Source: Luteimonas sp. S4-F44
GTDB lineage: Bacteria; Pseudomonadota; Gammaproteobacteria; Xanthomonadales; Xanthomonadaceae
DNA length: 64,000 bases
NCBI RefSeq assembly: GCF_022637415.1
Contig: NZ_CP093340.1
Location: 1,116,001-1,180,000, forward strand
Direction of reading: 5' to 3'
In this document: in pieces, positions 54,666 to 64,000 of the stretch
Layout of the letters: every line of letters begins with the position of its first letter
Position numbering within the stretch: position 1 is the stretch's first letter
The notes under the pieces: generated by a model
Seen by the model: the letters and a program-made list of their open reading frames with translations, nothing else
Told to the model about the DNA's origin: nothing
Database searches by the model: none
Made by a program: the position numbers and the translations under genes

Positions 54666-55112
54666 TCAGCGTTGCAGGGCGCGGTTGAGCGGGGCGTTCG
54701 GGCGCGGCTCGAACATCGGCACGACCTGACCTTGCAACGGTACGCCGGCCGCGTTCCAGACCGCGGTTTCGGCCGGGAATTCGCCGCTGCGGGTGACCGC
54801 ATCGACCACCTGCACCAGCGCCTGCGCCGAGGCGGGCACCTCGGGATTCCACGTGAACACGCCGAAGCGCGGGTAGAACGCGACCGCGGCGTCCTGCAAC
54901 CGACGGTCGGGGCACAGCACCGCGCCACGCTCGGCCAGCACCCGCAGTGCGCCGACCGGCACCGCGCGCACGGTCGGGCCGGTGCTGGCGTTCGAGTGCC
55001 CGGGGCAGACATCAGCGGCGATGGCGATCGCGCGCTCGGCGACCTCGCGATCGCTCTGGGCATGGACGGCGGTGGCGGCAAGCAGCAGCGGCAGCACGAG
55101 GGCAGGGCGCAT
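54666..55112 (-). CDS. Small exported protein of unknown function
   Basis: A 148-residue protein with a signal peptide (cleavage near VHAQS, residue 18). Mature part is about 130 residues with two cysteines (DVCPGH and LCPDRR) that could form a disulphide, and conserved-looking patches FYPRFGVFTWNPEVP and GVPLQGQVVPMF. I do not recognise a family. Convergent with the symporter, leaving 30 bp. Confidence 0.65.
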   Translation of the reverse strand: MRPALVLPLLLAATAVHAQSDREVAERAIAIAADVCPGHSNASTGPTVRAVPVGALRVLAERGAVLCPDRRLQDAAVAFYPRFGVFTWNPEVPASAQALVQVVDAVTRSGEFPAETAVWNAAGVPLQGQVVPMFEPRPNAPLNRALQR

Positions 55113-55211
55113 GAGCAATTCTGTCGGAGCGGGGCCGCGATCATCGCGTGCGGCCGATGGACAGGTGTTAACGGCGCGTGCAGGCCAGCGGATGCGCGAT
55201 GCCGGCTTGCG

Positions 55212-55616
55212 TCAGCGGGACGGCGCGCGAGCCGCCAAGCGTCCGCCGCACCAGGCCAGCGGCAGCACCCCGAGTGCATCGAGCAGGGTCATCCACACCG
55301 GTTGTGGCAACAGCCAGGCGTTGAGCAGCACGGCGATCAGGATCAGCGCGCCGACCGCCAGCGCCATGCGCATCGGCCGTCGGCGCGCGATGCGGGCGGC
55401 GACCCAGCCGCCGCACAGGGCGCCGGCCAGCCAGCCGAGCGCGACCAGCAGCAACATGCCGGTCGGTGCGACCGCGAACAACTCGGCCGGGTTGGCGTCG
55501 GTCGGCAGCGCACCGGCCGGCAGCGGAAACAGCCGCTTGCCGAGGAACTCGAAGCCCAGCGCGACCGTCGTGGCGGCCAGCATGCCGAGCATCAGCGAGG
55601 CCAGCGTGCGGAGCAT
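55212..55616 (-). CDS. Small membrane protein of unknown function
   Basis: A 134-residue protein with four hydrophobic segments, including LLVALGWLAGALCGGWVAARIARRR, the last ending LPLAWCGGRLAARA. No family recognised. ATG 55614-55616 is preferred; the frame extends 30 codons further upstream into low-complexity sequence. It lies 95 bp beyond the DUF502 gene on the same strand and may be co-transcribed. Confidence 0.6.
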   Translation of the reverse strand: MLRTLASLMLGMLAATTVALGFEFLGKRLFPLPAGALPTDANPAELFAVAPTGMLLLVALGWLAGALCGGWVAARIARRRPMRMALAVGALILIAVLLNAWLLPQPVWMTLLDALGVLPLAWCGGRLAARAPSR

Positions 55617-55710
55617 CTGGCCGCGCGGCGCTGGCCGGGCAGTGGCAGGGTCGCGTCCGCGCGCCCCTGCGGGCTGCGGGCGCTGGCGTGGGCGACGTGC
55701 CGGCACGGAC

Positions 55711-56388
55711 TTAGCGGGTGGACGCCGCCGCAGCCGGCGGCGGCTCGAAGGGAATCGTGTCGGGCGCGACCGCGCCGCCGGAGATGATGAAGCTCATCGC
55801 CTGGTCGACGGTCCAGTCGGTCGGCGTGACCTTGTCCAGCGGCACGATCTCCAGATAGCCCGAGGTCGGGTTGGGCGTGGTCGGCACGTAGACCGCGGCA
55901 AGCTCCCGGCCGGTGCCCTGTTCGCGGATCACCCGGGTGACAAAGCCCACCGACTTCATCTGGCTGTGCGGGAAATCGATCAGTACCACGCGCTGGGTGC
56001 CGTCGGGCTTGGTCTGCAGGATGTCGAGCAGCTTGCGTGCGCTCGAATAGATGATGTTGGCCAGCGGAATGCGGCGCACCAGCGCGTCGACCCAGCCGAG
56101 CATGCGCTGACCGACGACACGGCGGGTCAGCCAGCCGACGGCGAGGATCAGCACGATCGTCGCGATCATCGCGACCGTCGCCTGCACCGAGGCGACATTG
56201 ATCCAGCCCAGGGCCGGGAACGCGGCGGAGATGCTGTGCGCCAGCGGCACCACCCAGGGCGTGCTGATGTCCGACAGCAGCACGAAGACGAACTTGACGA
56301 CGATCCAGGTCAACCAGATCGGCAGCAACGTCAGCAGGCCGGTGAGGAACAGGCGCTGCAGGCGCCCGCCCAGGGAGTGGGCACTCAT
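55711..56388 (-). CDS. DUF502 family membrane protein
   Basis: A 225-residue inner-membrane protein with two long hydrophobic segments (about 12-40 and 68-90, LFLTGLLTLLPIWLTWIVVK and MIATIVLILAVGWLTRR), and a soluble C-terminal domain with RIPLANIIYSSARKLLDIL and VYVPTTPNPTSGYLEIVPLDKV, hallmark sequences of DUF502 (COG2928). Function unknown. The C-terminal tail is Pro/Ala-rich. The 45-bp gap to the upstream Ser/Thr kinase stop suggests a shared transcript. Confidence 0.88.
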   Translation of the reverse strand: MSAHSLGGRLQRLFLTGLLTLLPIWLTWIVVKFVFVLLSDISTPWVVPLAHSISAAFPALGWINVASVQATVAMIATIVLILAVGWLTRRVVGQRMLGWVDALVRRIPLANIIYSSARKLLDILQTKPDGTQRVVLIDFPHSQMKSVGFVTRVIREQGTGRELAAVYVPTTPNPTSGYLEIVPLDKVTPTDWTVDQAMSFIISGGAVAPDTIPFEPPPAAAASTR

Positions 56389-56433
56389 GAAAGATCCGCG
56401 AGGCGAAAGGGGGGCGTCATCATGCCCGGGAAT

Positions 56434-58503
56434 TCATGGCAGATGCACGAGCCGGAAGCCGACGTCGTCGTAGCCGCGCTTGGGATCGAGGGCGCGGCTG
56501 TCGAGCGCGTCGCGCCGGCTGCGGCCGGCGGCGACGCGATCCTTGCATGCGGCCGCGCAGTCGCTGCGCCATTCCGCTGGTCCATCGGCGGATGTCGGGG
56601 CCGCCGCGCCCTGTGCGGTTGAGGCCACGACGATGCTGCGACCCTCGCGTTCGCTGCGCCAGCGTGCGTAGTCGACCGCGTCATGCCACGACACGCATAC
56701 CACCGGATCGCTCGGGCTCTGATCGAACCCCGGCGACTCCCAGTCGCGCGGCGCCAGCGCACGCAGGACCGAGCCGCGCGCGCGGCAGGGCGCCGACTTG
56801 CGGCCGGTCGCGGAGACGAAGGCCGCGTAATCGCCGCGGCTGACCGGGGCATTGGCGATCGCGAAACTGGTGTCGCCGCTGCGGACCACCCGCGCGCCAC
56901 CGGGGATCTTCGCCGCGAGCGCGTTGAGATCGGGAATGGCCGAGGCTTCGCGGCGCAAGCGCGCCTTGGTCGCGGCGTCAAGCCCGACGGCGTCGGCCGC
57001 GGCCAGGCTGGCGATCGCGTCGTCGCGATCGACCGCGGCCACGGCATCGGCGATGCGCGCCTCGATCGCATCGGCGACCTGCGCGCGCACCGGCTGCAGC
57101 GCCGCGACCTCCTCGGCGCTGCCGGCATGGGCGCGCGCGGCCTGCAGCAGTTCGGTGGCCGCGCGGTCGTCGCGCCCCGCGATCAGCGCGGTTGCGCGGC
57201 TGCCGACCGCGGCGAAGACGCGCGCGGTCAGCGACGGCAGCCCCAGGTGCTGGGCATCGGCCGCGCGCGCGCGGCGCAGGCGCTCGAGCGCGTTGTCGTC
57301 CTGCGGTGTCGCCAGCCGTCCGGCCCGCAGCAGGCGCTCGGCTGCGGCGAGATGGCGGTCGGCCTCCGACACCGGCGCGGCCTGCGAGGCTTCGATGCCG
57401 GCGGCGACCGCCACCGTGTCGGGATCGGCCTGCGGTGCGAGATCGGCATCGGCGTCGGCATCGGCGGTCTCGTGGTGCGCGACCGTTGGCGCGCTCGCGA
57501 TCGACGCGGCCGGCGCGGCCTCGTCGGCCACTGCGGTCGGGGCCGAGGGGCGCTCCCAGGCGCGCCAGACGCCGACGCCGGCCAGCAGCACGACCGGGAG
57601 CGCCAGCCACGGCAACAGGCGGCGTCCGCCCTGGCCGATCCGGCGCATCTGGCCGGTGATCCGCGCCTCGCCGTTGCGCTGGGGCACCTGCTCGAGCGCC
57701 CGTAGCATCTGTCCGGCGTTGGCGAACCGCCGCTTGGGCGACTTCGCCAGCGCCTGGTCCACGAAGCGCTGCCAGTGGCGCAACTCGGGCGGCAGGCGCG
57801 GCACCGGGTTCTGCACATGCGCCAGCGCCATCGACAGCGCGTCCTCGCCCTCGAACGGCAGCGCGCCGGTGAGCATTTCCCAGGCCAGCACGCCGACGCT
57901 GTAGAGGTCGGCGCGGAAGTCGACCTGTTGCCCGCGGGCCTGTTCGGGTGCCATGTACGCGGTGCTGCCGACCGCCAGCCCGACCATCGTCATCCGGGTG
58001 CCGTAGCCGCGGCGCAGCGCGATGCCGAAGTCCGCCAGCTGCGGCCGGTCGGTCTCGTCGAACAGCACGTTCTCTGCCTTGACGTCGCGATGGATGACCC
58101 CGCGCGCGTGCGCATAGGCCAGCGCCGACAGCAGCGCGTGCAGGACCGTGCGGACCCGGGCCTGGTCGCCGCGCAGATCGCGCTGGCCCAGATGGCCATG
58201 CGGCAGGTGGGGCATCGCGTACCAGGGCAGCCCGTCGGCGGTGCGGCCGACGTCGTGGATGCCGACGATGTTGGGGTGCTCCAGGCGCGCGATCGTCCGC
58301 GTCTCGTTCTCGAACCGGCGCCGGCTGACCTCGTCGGCCAGCGTTTCGGGGCGCATGACCTTGATGGCGACATCGCGTCCCAGCGACAACTGCGTGCCGA
58401 GATACACCGTCGCCATGCCGCCGTGGCCGATGACGCGCAGCAGGCGGTAGCCCGCGATCTGCGGCAACGCCGGCGACTCGTATCCGCTTGTGGTCTGCGA
58501 CAT
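56434..58503 (-). CDS. Ser/Thr protein kinase with C-terminal FGE/SUMF1-like domain
   Basis: A 689-residue Hanks-type membrane kinase. The kinase domain (about 18-285) has the glycine loop GHGGMATVYLG, catalytic lysine in VAIKVM, HRDVKAENVL, LADFGIAL and STAYMAPEQA. A transmembrane helix near 308-325 (LLPWLALPVVLLAGVGVW) leads to an extracytoplasmic Ala-rich helical region, then a domain resembling formylglycine-generating enzyme/SUMF1 (about 560-689): VSRGDYAAFVSATG, VVCVSWHDAVDYARWRSE and DDVGFRLVHL. The usual GNVWEW and RGGSW motifs are degenerate (ADGPAEW, AAGRSRR), so a ligand-binding rather than enzymatic role is likely. Targets are unknown; no cognate phosphatase is adjacent. Confidence 0.9.
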   Translation of the reverse strand: MSQTTSGYESPALPQIAGYRLLRVIGHGGMATVYLGTQLSLGRDVAIKVMRPETLADEVSRRRFENETRTIARLEHPNIVGIHDVGRTADGLPWYAMPHLPHGHLGQRDLRGDQARVRTVLHALLSALAYAHARGVIHRDVKAENVLFDETDRPQLADFGIALRRGYGTRMTMVGLAVGSTAYMAPEQARGQQVDFRADLYSVGVLAWEMLTGALPFEGEDALSMALAHVQNPVPRLPPELRHWQRFVDQALAKSPKRRFANAGQMLRALEQVPQRNGEARITGQMRRIGQGGRRLLPWLALPVVLLAGVGVWRAWERPSAPTAVADEAAPAASIASAPTVAHHETADADADADLAPQADPDTVAVAAGIEASQAAPVSEADRHLAAAERLLRAGRLATPQDDNALERLRRARAADAQHLGLPSLTARVFAAVGSRATALIAGRDDRAATELLQAARAHAGSAEEVAALQPVRAQVADAIEARIADAVAAVDRDDAIASLAAADAVGLDAATKARLRREASAIPDLNALAAKIPGGARVVRSGDTSFAIANAPVSRGDYAAFVSATGRKSAPCRARGSVLRALAPRDWESPGFDQSPSDPVVCVSWHDAVDYARWRSEREGRSIVVASTAQGAAAPTSADGPAEWRSDCAAACKDRVAAGRSRRDALDSRALDPKRGYDDVGFRLVHLP

Positions 58504-58564
58504 GCGTGTTCCCCGTGGCGCTACAGCATACCGACCGTTGACGGGTTGGGGGCGGCTGCGCGGC

Positions 58565-59035
58565 TCAGGCAGGCGGCGGGGCGCTGCCGCGGTCGCGCTT
58601 GCGGCGCACATAGATCTGTTTGCGTACACGGGCGACCGGTTCGCCCGCCGCATCGAGGACGTCGGTGGTGAACCAGCGCAGGTGTTTGTCACCGTGCGCG
58701 GTCGCCACGCGGATCGCGTCGACCGTGGCGGTATCGAGATCGAACGTGGCATGCACAGTGCCGCGGACGGGGCGGATGAACTCGATCTCGGCCGCTTTGT
58801 CCCAGACCACGTAGTCGTCGCCGAGCGCGCGCAGCGTCATCAGCATCCAGAACGGGTCGGTCATCGCGAACAGGCTGCCGCCGAAGTGGGTGCCGACGTA
58901 GTTACGGTTGTACCAGTGCCGGCGCAACTCGACCCGGGCGTGCGAGAACCCGGGCGTCAGCGCGGTGACGCGGATCCCGGTAAACAGGAACGGCGGCCAG
59001 AGGTTGAACAGCAGGCGGGCGAGGCGCGGCGACAT
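58565..59035 (-). CDS. DUF4442-type hotdog thioesterase-like protein
   Basis: A 156-residue hotdog-fold protein. It shows the DUF4442 pattern LFNLWPPFLFTGIRV at the start, NRNYVGTHFGGSLFAMTDPF in the middle (the usual hotdog helix with the HFG motif), and KAAEIEFIRPVRG later. Family members are putative acyl-CoA thioesterases; the function is not shown. The kinase gene follows after 61 bp. Confidence 0.8.
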   Translation of the reverse strand: MSPRLARLLFNLWPPFLFTGIRVTALTPGFSHARVELRRHWYNRNYVGTHFGGSLFAMTDPFWMLMTLRALGDDYVVWDKAAEIEFIRPVRGTVHATFDLDTATVDAIRVATAHGDKHLRWFTTDVLDAAGEPVARVRKQIYVRRKRDRGSAPPPA

Positions 59036-59154
59036 GGCGGGCGGGCGTGACGGGACGCCAGCACCTTACCATACGCATCTGTATGGTCGGCGCCTGGTAG
59101 AGGCCTGGCCCGCCGCGCTGGTGCGTCGATGCGCCCGGCGCTTCGCCGTCCCTG

Positions 59155-60039
59155 TCAGAACAGCAGCGAGGCCATCTTCCTGCGGTAGCGGCCCACCAGT
59201 TCGGCGTCGTCGACGATGCGGAACGCGTCGATCAGCGCCTTGCGCGGCAGGCCGTCCTCGAAATCGCGGTCGCGGCGCAGCATCTCGATGAACTGGTCCA
59301 GGCCGGCTTGTGCATCGCCGGCGACGATCTGGCGCACGCCCAGCAGGTGGCGGGCGCGCAGATCCGCAGGATCGCGTTCGATCGCCGCCTGCAAGGCTTC
59401 GATGGGCGGCGCGTCGGCCAGCAGCGCGGCAAAATCCAGGCGCGCTCGCGCCTTCACCGCGCGATCGTCGGTGGCGAGGTTGGCTGGCAGGCCATCGAGC
59501 AGGCCTTCGACTTCCTGCGCGGCGCCGGTCTGCAGCAGCGCCAGCGCCAAGTCGAGCCGCAGTTCCGCCTTGTCGGGTTCGGCGGCCACCGCCTCGCGCA
59601 GCCGCGCGATCTCGGCCTGGGGATCGAGCGGGGCGGTGTCGGCGGGCGAGGCGCCATCGCCCTCGGCCGGCACGATGCCGTGGCGCTGCAGGAACTCGCG
59701 CAACTGGCCCTCGGGCAGCGCACCCGGAAAGCCGTCCACCGGCTGGCCACCGGCGATCAGGAAGACCGTCGGCACCGAGCGGATCTGGAACGCCGCGGCG
59801 ATCTGCGATTCCTTGTCGACGTCGACCTTGGCGAGGATGAAGGCGCCGTTGTATTCGGCCGCCAGCTTCTCGAGCACCGGGCCCAGGGTCTTGCACGGGC
59901 CGCACCATTCGGCCCAGAAGTCCACCAGAACCGGCACATCCAGCGAGGCCTGCAGCACCGCCGATTCAAAGGTCTCGGTGGTGACATCGATGATATGGGG
60001 CGAGCGTTCGGGAGCGGGGGCCTGGCCGTTGAGCAGCAT
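59155..60039 (-). CDS. cnoX: Thioredoxin/co-chaperone CnoX (YbbN) family
   Basis: A 294-residue cytosolic thioredoxin with TPR-like tail, related to CnoX, which protects clients from aggregation during oxidative stress and hands them to GroEL/DnaK. The thioredoxin domain (about 15-120) has an intact WCGPCK (Cys46, Cys49), unlike the E. coli protein, where the first Cys is absent; VPTVFLIAG carries the cis-Pro. The helical C-terminal half (about 140-294) with LRLDLALALLQTGAAQEVE and ARHLLGVRQIVAGDAQAGLDQF matches the family's TPR repeats. The ATG at 60037-60039 is followed by MLLNGQAPA. Confidence 0.9.
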   Translation of the reverse strand: MLLNGQAPAPERSPHIIDVTTETFESAVLQASLDVPVLVDFWAEWCGPCKTLGPVLEKLAAEYNGAFILAKVDVDKESQIAAAFQIRSVPTVFLIAGGQPVDGFPGALPEGQLREFLQRHGIVPAEGDGASPADTAPLDPQAEIARLREAVAAEPDKAELRLDLALALLQTGAAQEVEGLLDGLPANLATDDRAVKARARLDFAALLADAPPIEALQAAIERDPADLRARHLLGVRQIVAGDAQAGLDQFIEMLRRDRDFEDGLPRKALIDAFRIVDDAELVGRYRRKMASLLF

Positions 60040-60174
60040 GCGGAAGTTCCAGTTGCGATCGGGGAGCCGCCGGAGCGGCCCGACTAGAGGTGGCGACGGT
60101 TGCGCAGGATACAAGCGCCGACCGCGCGCGCCGCCGATCCCATGCGACATCGGCGCGGTGGCACGCCGGGCGCC

Positions 60175-60180
60175 TATCAT
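60175..60180 (+). promoter_or_regulatory. Candidate -10 box for the DUF998-like gene
   Basis: TATCAT at 60175-60180 lies 29 bp before the start at 60210, in the gap between divergent genes. No clear -35. Confidence 0.3.
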
Positions 60181-60209
60181 CCGGCCCGGACATGGCCGGA
60201 GCGGAGTGG

Positions 60210-60794
60210 ATGGGAACATCGATGCGGTGGTGGGCGCTGGGGCTGGTGCTCGTGGCGCATGCCGTGATCTGGCTGGCGATGTTCGGCTTCGCGCGGGTTG
60301 TGGGCCTGCCGGCGGGTGTGCCGCTGGCGTTGCCCGGCGCGCACGGGCTGCCGCATGCCGGTGCGTTCAATCTGCTCGCGTTCGTGCTGCCCGGCTTCGC
60401 GTTGGCCATCGTGGCATGGCGAGCGCGCGCGCGCTGGTGGCCGGACGCGGGCCTGGCCGTCGGCATCGCCTTGCGTCTGTGGCTGCTGGCGGCCCTGCTG
60501 TTCGCGCTGCAAGGAGGACTGCCGCTCGATGCCGGCGACCTCGACGGCGGCGGCAGCCGGGCGCACGCCAGCGTGTGGATGCTGTGGGCCCTGGCCTTCG
60601 GCGCCGGCGCGTCCCTGGCCGCCATCGCCGTGCCGGGCGTGCGGCTCGCCTCGCTGCTCGCCGCGCTCGCGGTCGTGGCCGCGCTGGCGTTGCCGGCAGT
60701 CGCGGCCGCCGGGGCGGCCGACCGCGTGTTGCTGCTGGCCTGGTGCGGCTGGACGGCCTGGCTGGCGTGGCGGTTGCCGCGCCGGGCCGGCTGA
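60210..60794 (+). CDS. Small multi-spanning membrane protein of unknown function
   Basis: A 194-residue protein of six or so hydrophobic segments with Arg-rich cytoplasmic ends, for example WLAMFGFARVVGLPAGVPLAL and the last LLLAWCGWTAWLAWRLPRR. It loosely resembles DUF998-type proteins but the match is not secure. GGAG stands four bases before ATG 60210; ATG 60192 is another in-frame start. It is convergent with the amidohydrolase gene with one base between. Confidence 0.6.
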   Translation: MGTSMRWWALGLVLVAHAVIWLAMFGFARVVGLPAGVPLALPGAHGLPHAGAFNLLAFVLPGFALAIVAWRARARWWPDAGLAVGIALRLWLLAALLFALQGGLPLDAGDLDGGGSRAHASVWMLWALAFGAGASLAAIAVPGVRLASLLAALAVVAALALPAVAAAGAADRVLLLAWCGWTAWLAWRLPRRAG

Positions 60795-60795
60795 T

Positions 60796-62130
60796 TCAGT
60801 CGAGCGTCGTCGATGCGTCCGGCGCGCGGTACACGCGGCCGGCCTTCATCACGAAGTCGACCGCCAGCACCGCATTGATGTCGGCGAGCGGGTCGCCCGG
60901 CATCGCGATGATGTCGGCGCGCCGCCCGGGCTCGACGATGCCCTGATCGTCGACACCGAGCACGGTCGCGGCATGCAGCGTCGCTGACTGCAGCGCGTAT
61001 GCCGCCGGGATCCCGGCCTCGACCATGTAGACGAACTCGCGCGCGTTGTCGCCGTGCGGGCCCACGCCCTGGTCGGTGCCGAAGGCGATCGGCACACCGG
61101 CGCGGTAGGCGCGCGCCGCGGTGTCCTGGATCTGCGCGCCGATCGTCGCCGCCTTCGGACGCACGACCTCGGGGAAGTAGCCCGGTTCGCGCGCCTTGTC
61201 GGCGACGAAGCGCCCGGCGTAGATCGTCGGCACGTACCAGGTGCCACGCTGCTTCATCAGTCGCATGACGTCCTCGTCCATATGGGTGCCGTGCTCGATG
61301 CTGGTCACACCGGCCAGCACCGCGCGCTTCATGCCCTCGGTGCCGTGGGCATGCGCGGCGACGCGGTAGCCGTAGTCCTTGGCGGTGTCGACGACCGCCT
61401 GGACTTCGTCGACGGTGAACTGCGGTGCATCGCCCGACCTGGCGTAGCTGAGCACGCCACCGGTCGCGGTGATCTTGATCACGTCGCTGCCGTCCTTATA
61501 GCGCTGGCGCACGGCCTGGCGGGCATCGTCGATCGAATTGATCACGCCTTCGGTCGGGCCCGGCGGGCCGATCAGGTGCGAGAGCATCGAGTTGTAGCCG
61601 TTGCTGGGATCGGCATGGCCGCCGGTGGTGGCGATCGACTTGCCGGCCGCGAAGATTCGCGGGCCGCGCACCAGGCCCTGTTCAATCGCATCGCGCAGGT
61701 GCGGCGCGACTTCGCCGCCGAGATCGCGCACCGTAGTGAAGCCGGCGAGCAGGGTCTTTTCCGCGTAGCCGATCGAGCGGTAGGCGAAATCGACCGGGTC
61801 GAGGCGGAAGCCTTCCGAATAGCTCTGCGGGCCGGACTGCGAGCCCAGGTGCACGTGCAGGTCGGTCCAGCCGGGCATGCAGGTGCGCCCGGCGAGCGCG
61901 ATCGTGCGCGCCTGGTCCGCCGGCGCCGCGAGCCCGGCGGCGACCGATTCAATGCGGCCGTCGGCAACCACGATCGTATGCGCGCCGAGCATGCGGCCGC
62001 TGCGCGCATCGAACAGGCGCTCGCACTGCAGCGCGGTCCGGTCTTGCGCCTGCGCGGCTGGTGCGAGCAGGGTGACGGCGAGCAGGGCGAGTAACGCAGA
62101 CGCTGCGGTGGGGCGGAAGCGGCTGGACAT
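60796..62130 (-). CDS. Secreted amidohydrolase (imidazolonepropionase-like/Xaa-Pro dipeptidase family)
   Basis: A 444-residue exported metal-dependent hydrolase with a signal peptide ending PAAQAQ. Amidohydrolase superfamily ligands are visible: TDLHVHLGS (HxH), [10 protein letters not shown] (metal-bridging Lys likely), [22 protein letters not shown] and [11 protein letters not shown] (Asp). Close relatives in Xanthomonadaceae are exported Xaa-Pro or D-aminoacyl-type dipeptidases; the substrate is not certain. ATG 62128-62130 starts [20 protein letters not shown]. Confidence 0.88.
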   Translation of the reverse strand: MSSRFRPTAASALLALLAVTLLAPAAQAQDRTALQCERLFDARSGRMLGAHTIVVADGRIESVAAGLAAPADQARTIALAGRTCMPGWTDLHVHLGSQSGPQSYSEGFRLDPVDFAYRSIGYAEKTLLAGFTTVRDLGGEVAPHLRDAIEQGLVRGPRIFAAGKSIATTGGHADPSNGYNSMLSHLIGPPGPTEGVINSIDDARQAVRQRYKDGSDVIKITATGGVLSYARSGDAPQFTVDEVQAVVDTAKDYGYRVAAHAHGTEGMKRAVLAGVTSIEHGTHMDEDVMRLMKQRGTWYVPTIYAGRFVADKAREPGYFPEVVRPKAATIGAQIQDTAARAYRAGVPIAFGTDQGVGPHGDNAREFVYMVEAGIPAAYALQSATLHAATVLGVDDQGIVEPGRRADIIAMPGDPLADINAVLAVDFVMKAGRVYRAPDASTTLD

Positions 62131-62203
62131 GCAATGGGCTCCGGACGGCCGAGACAGGAAGCCGGATTGAAGCACGGCGGCAGGGCGCGTGCCCGCGCGA
62201 CGT

Positions 62204-63901
62204 TCAGTCGGTCTGCGAGGCGTGCAGCACGCGGTTGCGGCCTTCGGCTTTGGCGCGATACAGGGTGGCATCGGCGACCTGCAGCAGCAGTTCGGGCGTG
62301 GTGCCGTTGGCGGGGAAGGTGGCGATGCCGATCGATAACGTCACCGGGCCCAGGGTCTGGCCCATGTGCTGCACGCTGGAGATCTCGATCGCACGGCGGA
62401 TCTGCTCGGCGCGCATGCGCGCGTTCGCCGCGTCGAGCTCGGGCAGGACCACTGTGAACTCCTCGCCGCCGTAGCGGCAGGCGATGTCCTCGGTCCGCAC
62501 GCCGGCCTGGATCAGCCGGCCGACCTGGCTGAGCACGGCGTCGCCGGCCGCATGGCCGTGGGTGTCGTTGAAGCGCTTGAAGTGGTCGACGTCGAGCATC
62601 ATCAGTGACAGCGGCAGGTGGCGGCGCTCGCAGCGCTGGAGCTCTCGCGCCAAGCTCACCTCCAGGTAGCGGCGATTGAACAGCGAGGTCAGCGGATCGC
62701 GCAGCGACTGCGTGCGCAGGGTCTCGCGCAATTGCAGGTTGGCCAGCGCCAGCGCCATCTGTTCCGACAGCGAGGCCAGGATCGCGGCATCGTTGTCGCT
62801 GCTCGACGGATCGCTGGCCGCGCTGACGTGCAGCATACCCAGCGACTGGCCCTGCGCGATCAGCGGCACGCACAGTGTCGACACGCCATCCAGTGGCACG
62901 TCCCGGTCGATGTGCGCGCAGCGCAGCCCGCCGCTGCGGCCGCGCAGGTAGTGCGGCTGACCGCGGCGCAGCGCCCAGCAATCATCCTGGGTGACAGTGT
63001 CTTCGTGGCTGATCGGGTGTTCGCCGAAGGTGCCGGCGCTTTCGAGAAAGTTCTGCGACGGCCGCGCGAGGTAGCAGCGCCCGCTGGCCTCGGGCACCAG
63101 TTCGACGACCGCGCGCGTGGTCAGCGCGACGATCTCCTCGCGGCTCTGGCAGCTTTGCAGCATGCCCGCGTACTCGCTCTGGGTGTGCCGCTGCTCCGAC
63201 AGCGCATGCAGGTCGCGCATCGCATTGCGCGCGTCGCGCTCGAGCCGTCGACTGCGCCGGTTCTCGCGCGACAGGCCCCACAGCATGAAGATCAGCAGAC
63301 CCAGCGCGACAACGAAGGCCAGCACGATGAACACCACCAGCCAGGTCGCGCGTTGCTGGCTGGTGACCTGGCGCTCGGCCAGCAGCCGGTTCTCCTCGTC
63401 CAGCAACTGCTGGCGCAATGCCGACATCGCGGTGGCGCGGCGGACGTTCTCGCTGATTCGCCGCTGGCCCTCGTCGTCGGGCAGGGCAGCCATCTGCGTT
63501 GGGTCGAGCAGGATCTCCATCGTGCTCAGATGCCGCTGCATGTCGGCGTCAAACGTGCGCGCCAGCGCCTGCTGCGCCGGATTGTCGGCGGTCAGTTCGA
63601 TCAGCCGGCGGCTGTACTGGCCGGCGCGCGCCACCGCATCGCCGTATTCGGGACGGAAACTCTCACGGCCGGTCAGGCGGTAGCCGCGCGCTTTGGATTC
63701 GGCCTCGTGCAGCGCCGCTTCCGAGGCGACCAGCAGGTTGATCACCGAGTAGCTGTGCTCAAGCGATCCGTTCGCCCGCTCCAGGCTGCGCACACCGACG
63801 ATCGCCGCAGCGGCGGCGCCCACCAGCAGCACGAACGCCAACAGGATCGTCGGCAGGCGCAAAGCTCGGGAGCGGGTGTGAGGTGATGTCCTAGACATCA
63901 A
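62204..63901 (-). CDS. Membrane diguanylate cyclase (CHASE3-GAF-GGDEF)
   Basis: A 565-residue inner-membrane enzyme that makes cyclic di-GMP. Two membrane helices flank a CHASE3-like four-helix sensor domain (about residues 45-180): [20 protein letters not shown] at 16-35 and [20 protein letters not shown] at 189-208. A GAF domain follows (about 240-385: [18 protein letters not shown]), then GGDEF (about 400-565) with [13 protein letters not shown] and the active-site GGEEF, and [13 protein letters not shown]. The I-site RxxD is absent upstream of GGEEF (TEDI). ATG 63898 may be the true start instead of the first Met. Confidence 0.93.
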   Translation of the reverse strand: MMSRTSPHTRSRALRLPTILLAFVLLVGAAAAAIVGVRSLERANGSLEHSYSVINLLVASEAALHEAESKARGYRLTGRESFRPEYGDAVARAGQYSRRLIELTADNPAQQALARTFDADMQRHLSTMEILLDPTQMAALPDDEGQRRISENVRRATAMSALRQQLLDEENRLLAERQVTSQQRATWLVVFIVLAFVVALGLLIFMLWGLSRENRRSRRLERDARNAMRDLHALSEQRHTQSEYAGMLQSCQSREEIVALTTRAVVELVPEASGRCYLARPSQNFLESAGTFGEHPISHEDTVTQDDCWALRRGQPHYLRGRSGGLRCAHIDRDVPLDGVSTLCVPLIAQGQSLGMLHVSAASDPSSSDNDAAILASLSEQMALALANLQLRETLRTQSLRDPLTSLFNRRYLEVSLARELQRCERRHLPLSLMMLDVDHFKRFNDTHGHAAGDAVLSQVGRLIQAGVRTEDIACRYGGEEFTVVLPELDAANARMRAEQIRRAIEISSVQHMGQTLGPVTLSIGIATFPANGTTPELLLQVADATLYRAKAEGRNRVLHASQTD

Positions 63902-64000
63902 GCGAGTCTAGCAGCCGGCTCGGCCGCGCCCGGCCCGCGTGGCGGACGCGCAGGCGCTGGGGTAGGCTTGCCGGCTGTCCTCTGCCGCCAGAACCGTCCG
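63902..64000. other. Gene-free right edge
   Basis: The last 99 bases, upstream of the diguanylate cyclase, contain no coding sequence I can support. A GGTAGGCTTG stretch could belong to a promoter reading out of the window. Confidence 0.4.

Overview
The window is high-GC, densely coded DNA in the style of the Xanthomonadaceae/Lysobacteraceae (Lysobacter, Luteimonas, Xanthomonas relatives). The basis is gene content and order: queA-tgt-yajC-secD-secF followed by suhB and trmJ, large TonB-dependent receptors beside a GH13 amylase, paired M13 peptidases, an ABC permease fused to an M1 peptidase, and GC-rich intergenic hairpin repeats. This is inference; no rRNA gene or other taxonomic marker is present. 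I found 48 protein genes, one cut off by the left edge. I saw no tRNA or rRNA gene, CRISPR array, phage or transposase gene.

Layout. 1-4.1 kb: a TonB-dependent receptor (partial) divergent from a secreted alpha-amylase, probably an alpha-glucan uptake locus. 4.1-7.7 kb: a Fur-box-preceded YncE-like beta-propeller convergent with a siderophore receptor. 7.9-11.8 kb: an MpaB-type oxygenase, upp, and a class III aminotransferase divergent from an Lrp/AsnC regulator. 12.0-19.6 kb: tRNA modification and protein export (queA, tgt, yajC, secD, secF), then suhB and trmJ. 19.6-24.7 kb: ExoD and CNNM/CorC membrane proteins, a PhoU-like/PiT phosphate uptake pair, an alkyltransferase-like DNA repair protein and a rhomboid protease. 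24.8-29.2 kb: two M13 peptidase paralogues, one lacking a zinc-ligand histidine. 29.4-33.9 kb: an ABC ATPase plus permease/M1-peptidase fusion. 34-45 kb: a CPA2 antiporter with a DoxX protein, an RhlE helicase with a long leader, a PHB depolymerase, a methyltransferase, HemJ, an orphan LysM protein, 3-hydroxybutyrate dehydrogenase and alkaline phosphatase. 45.3-53.2 kb: a tail-to-tail response regulator and histidine kinase, then a trimeric autotransporter adhesin with an internal 1,026-bp duplication and a secreted subtilase. 53.3-63.9 kb: a dicarboxylate symporter, small membrane proteins, a Ser/Thr kinase with a degenerate FGE-like domain, a hotdog thioesterase-like protein, thioredoxin CnoX, a secreted amidohydrolase and a diguanylate cyclase.

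Much of the set points to envelope and extracellular work: degradation of polymers and peptides, TonB-dependent uptake, surface adhesion and signalling. PHB depolymerase and 3-hydroxybutyrate dehydrogenase supply two steps of storage-polymer breakdown. The most interesting stretches are the adhesin/two-component/subtilase block, the orphan LysM protein, the M13 pair, the ABC-M1 fusion and two nearly identical 21-26-bp-arm palindromes 13 kb apart. I found no convincing wholly new multi-gene system; the LysM protein and the adhesin block are the best candidates for undescribed biology.
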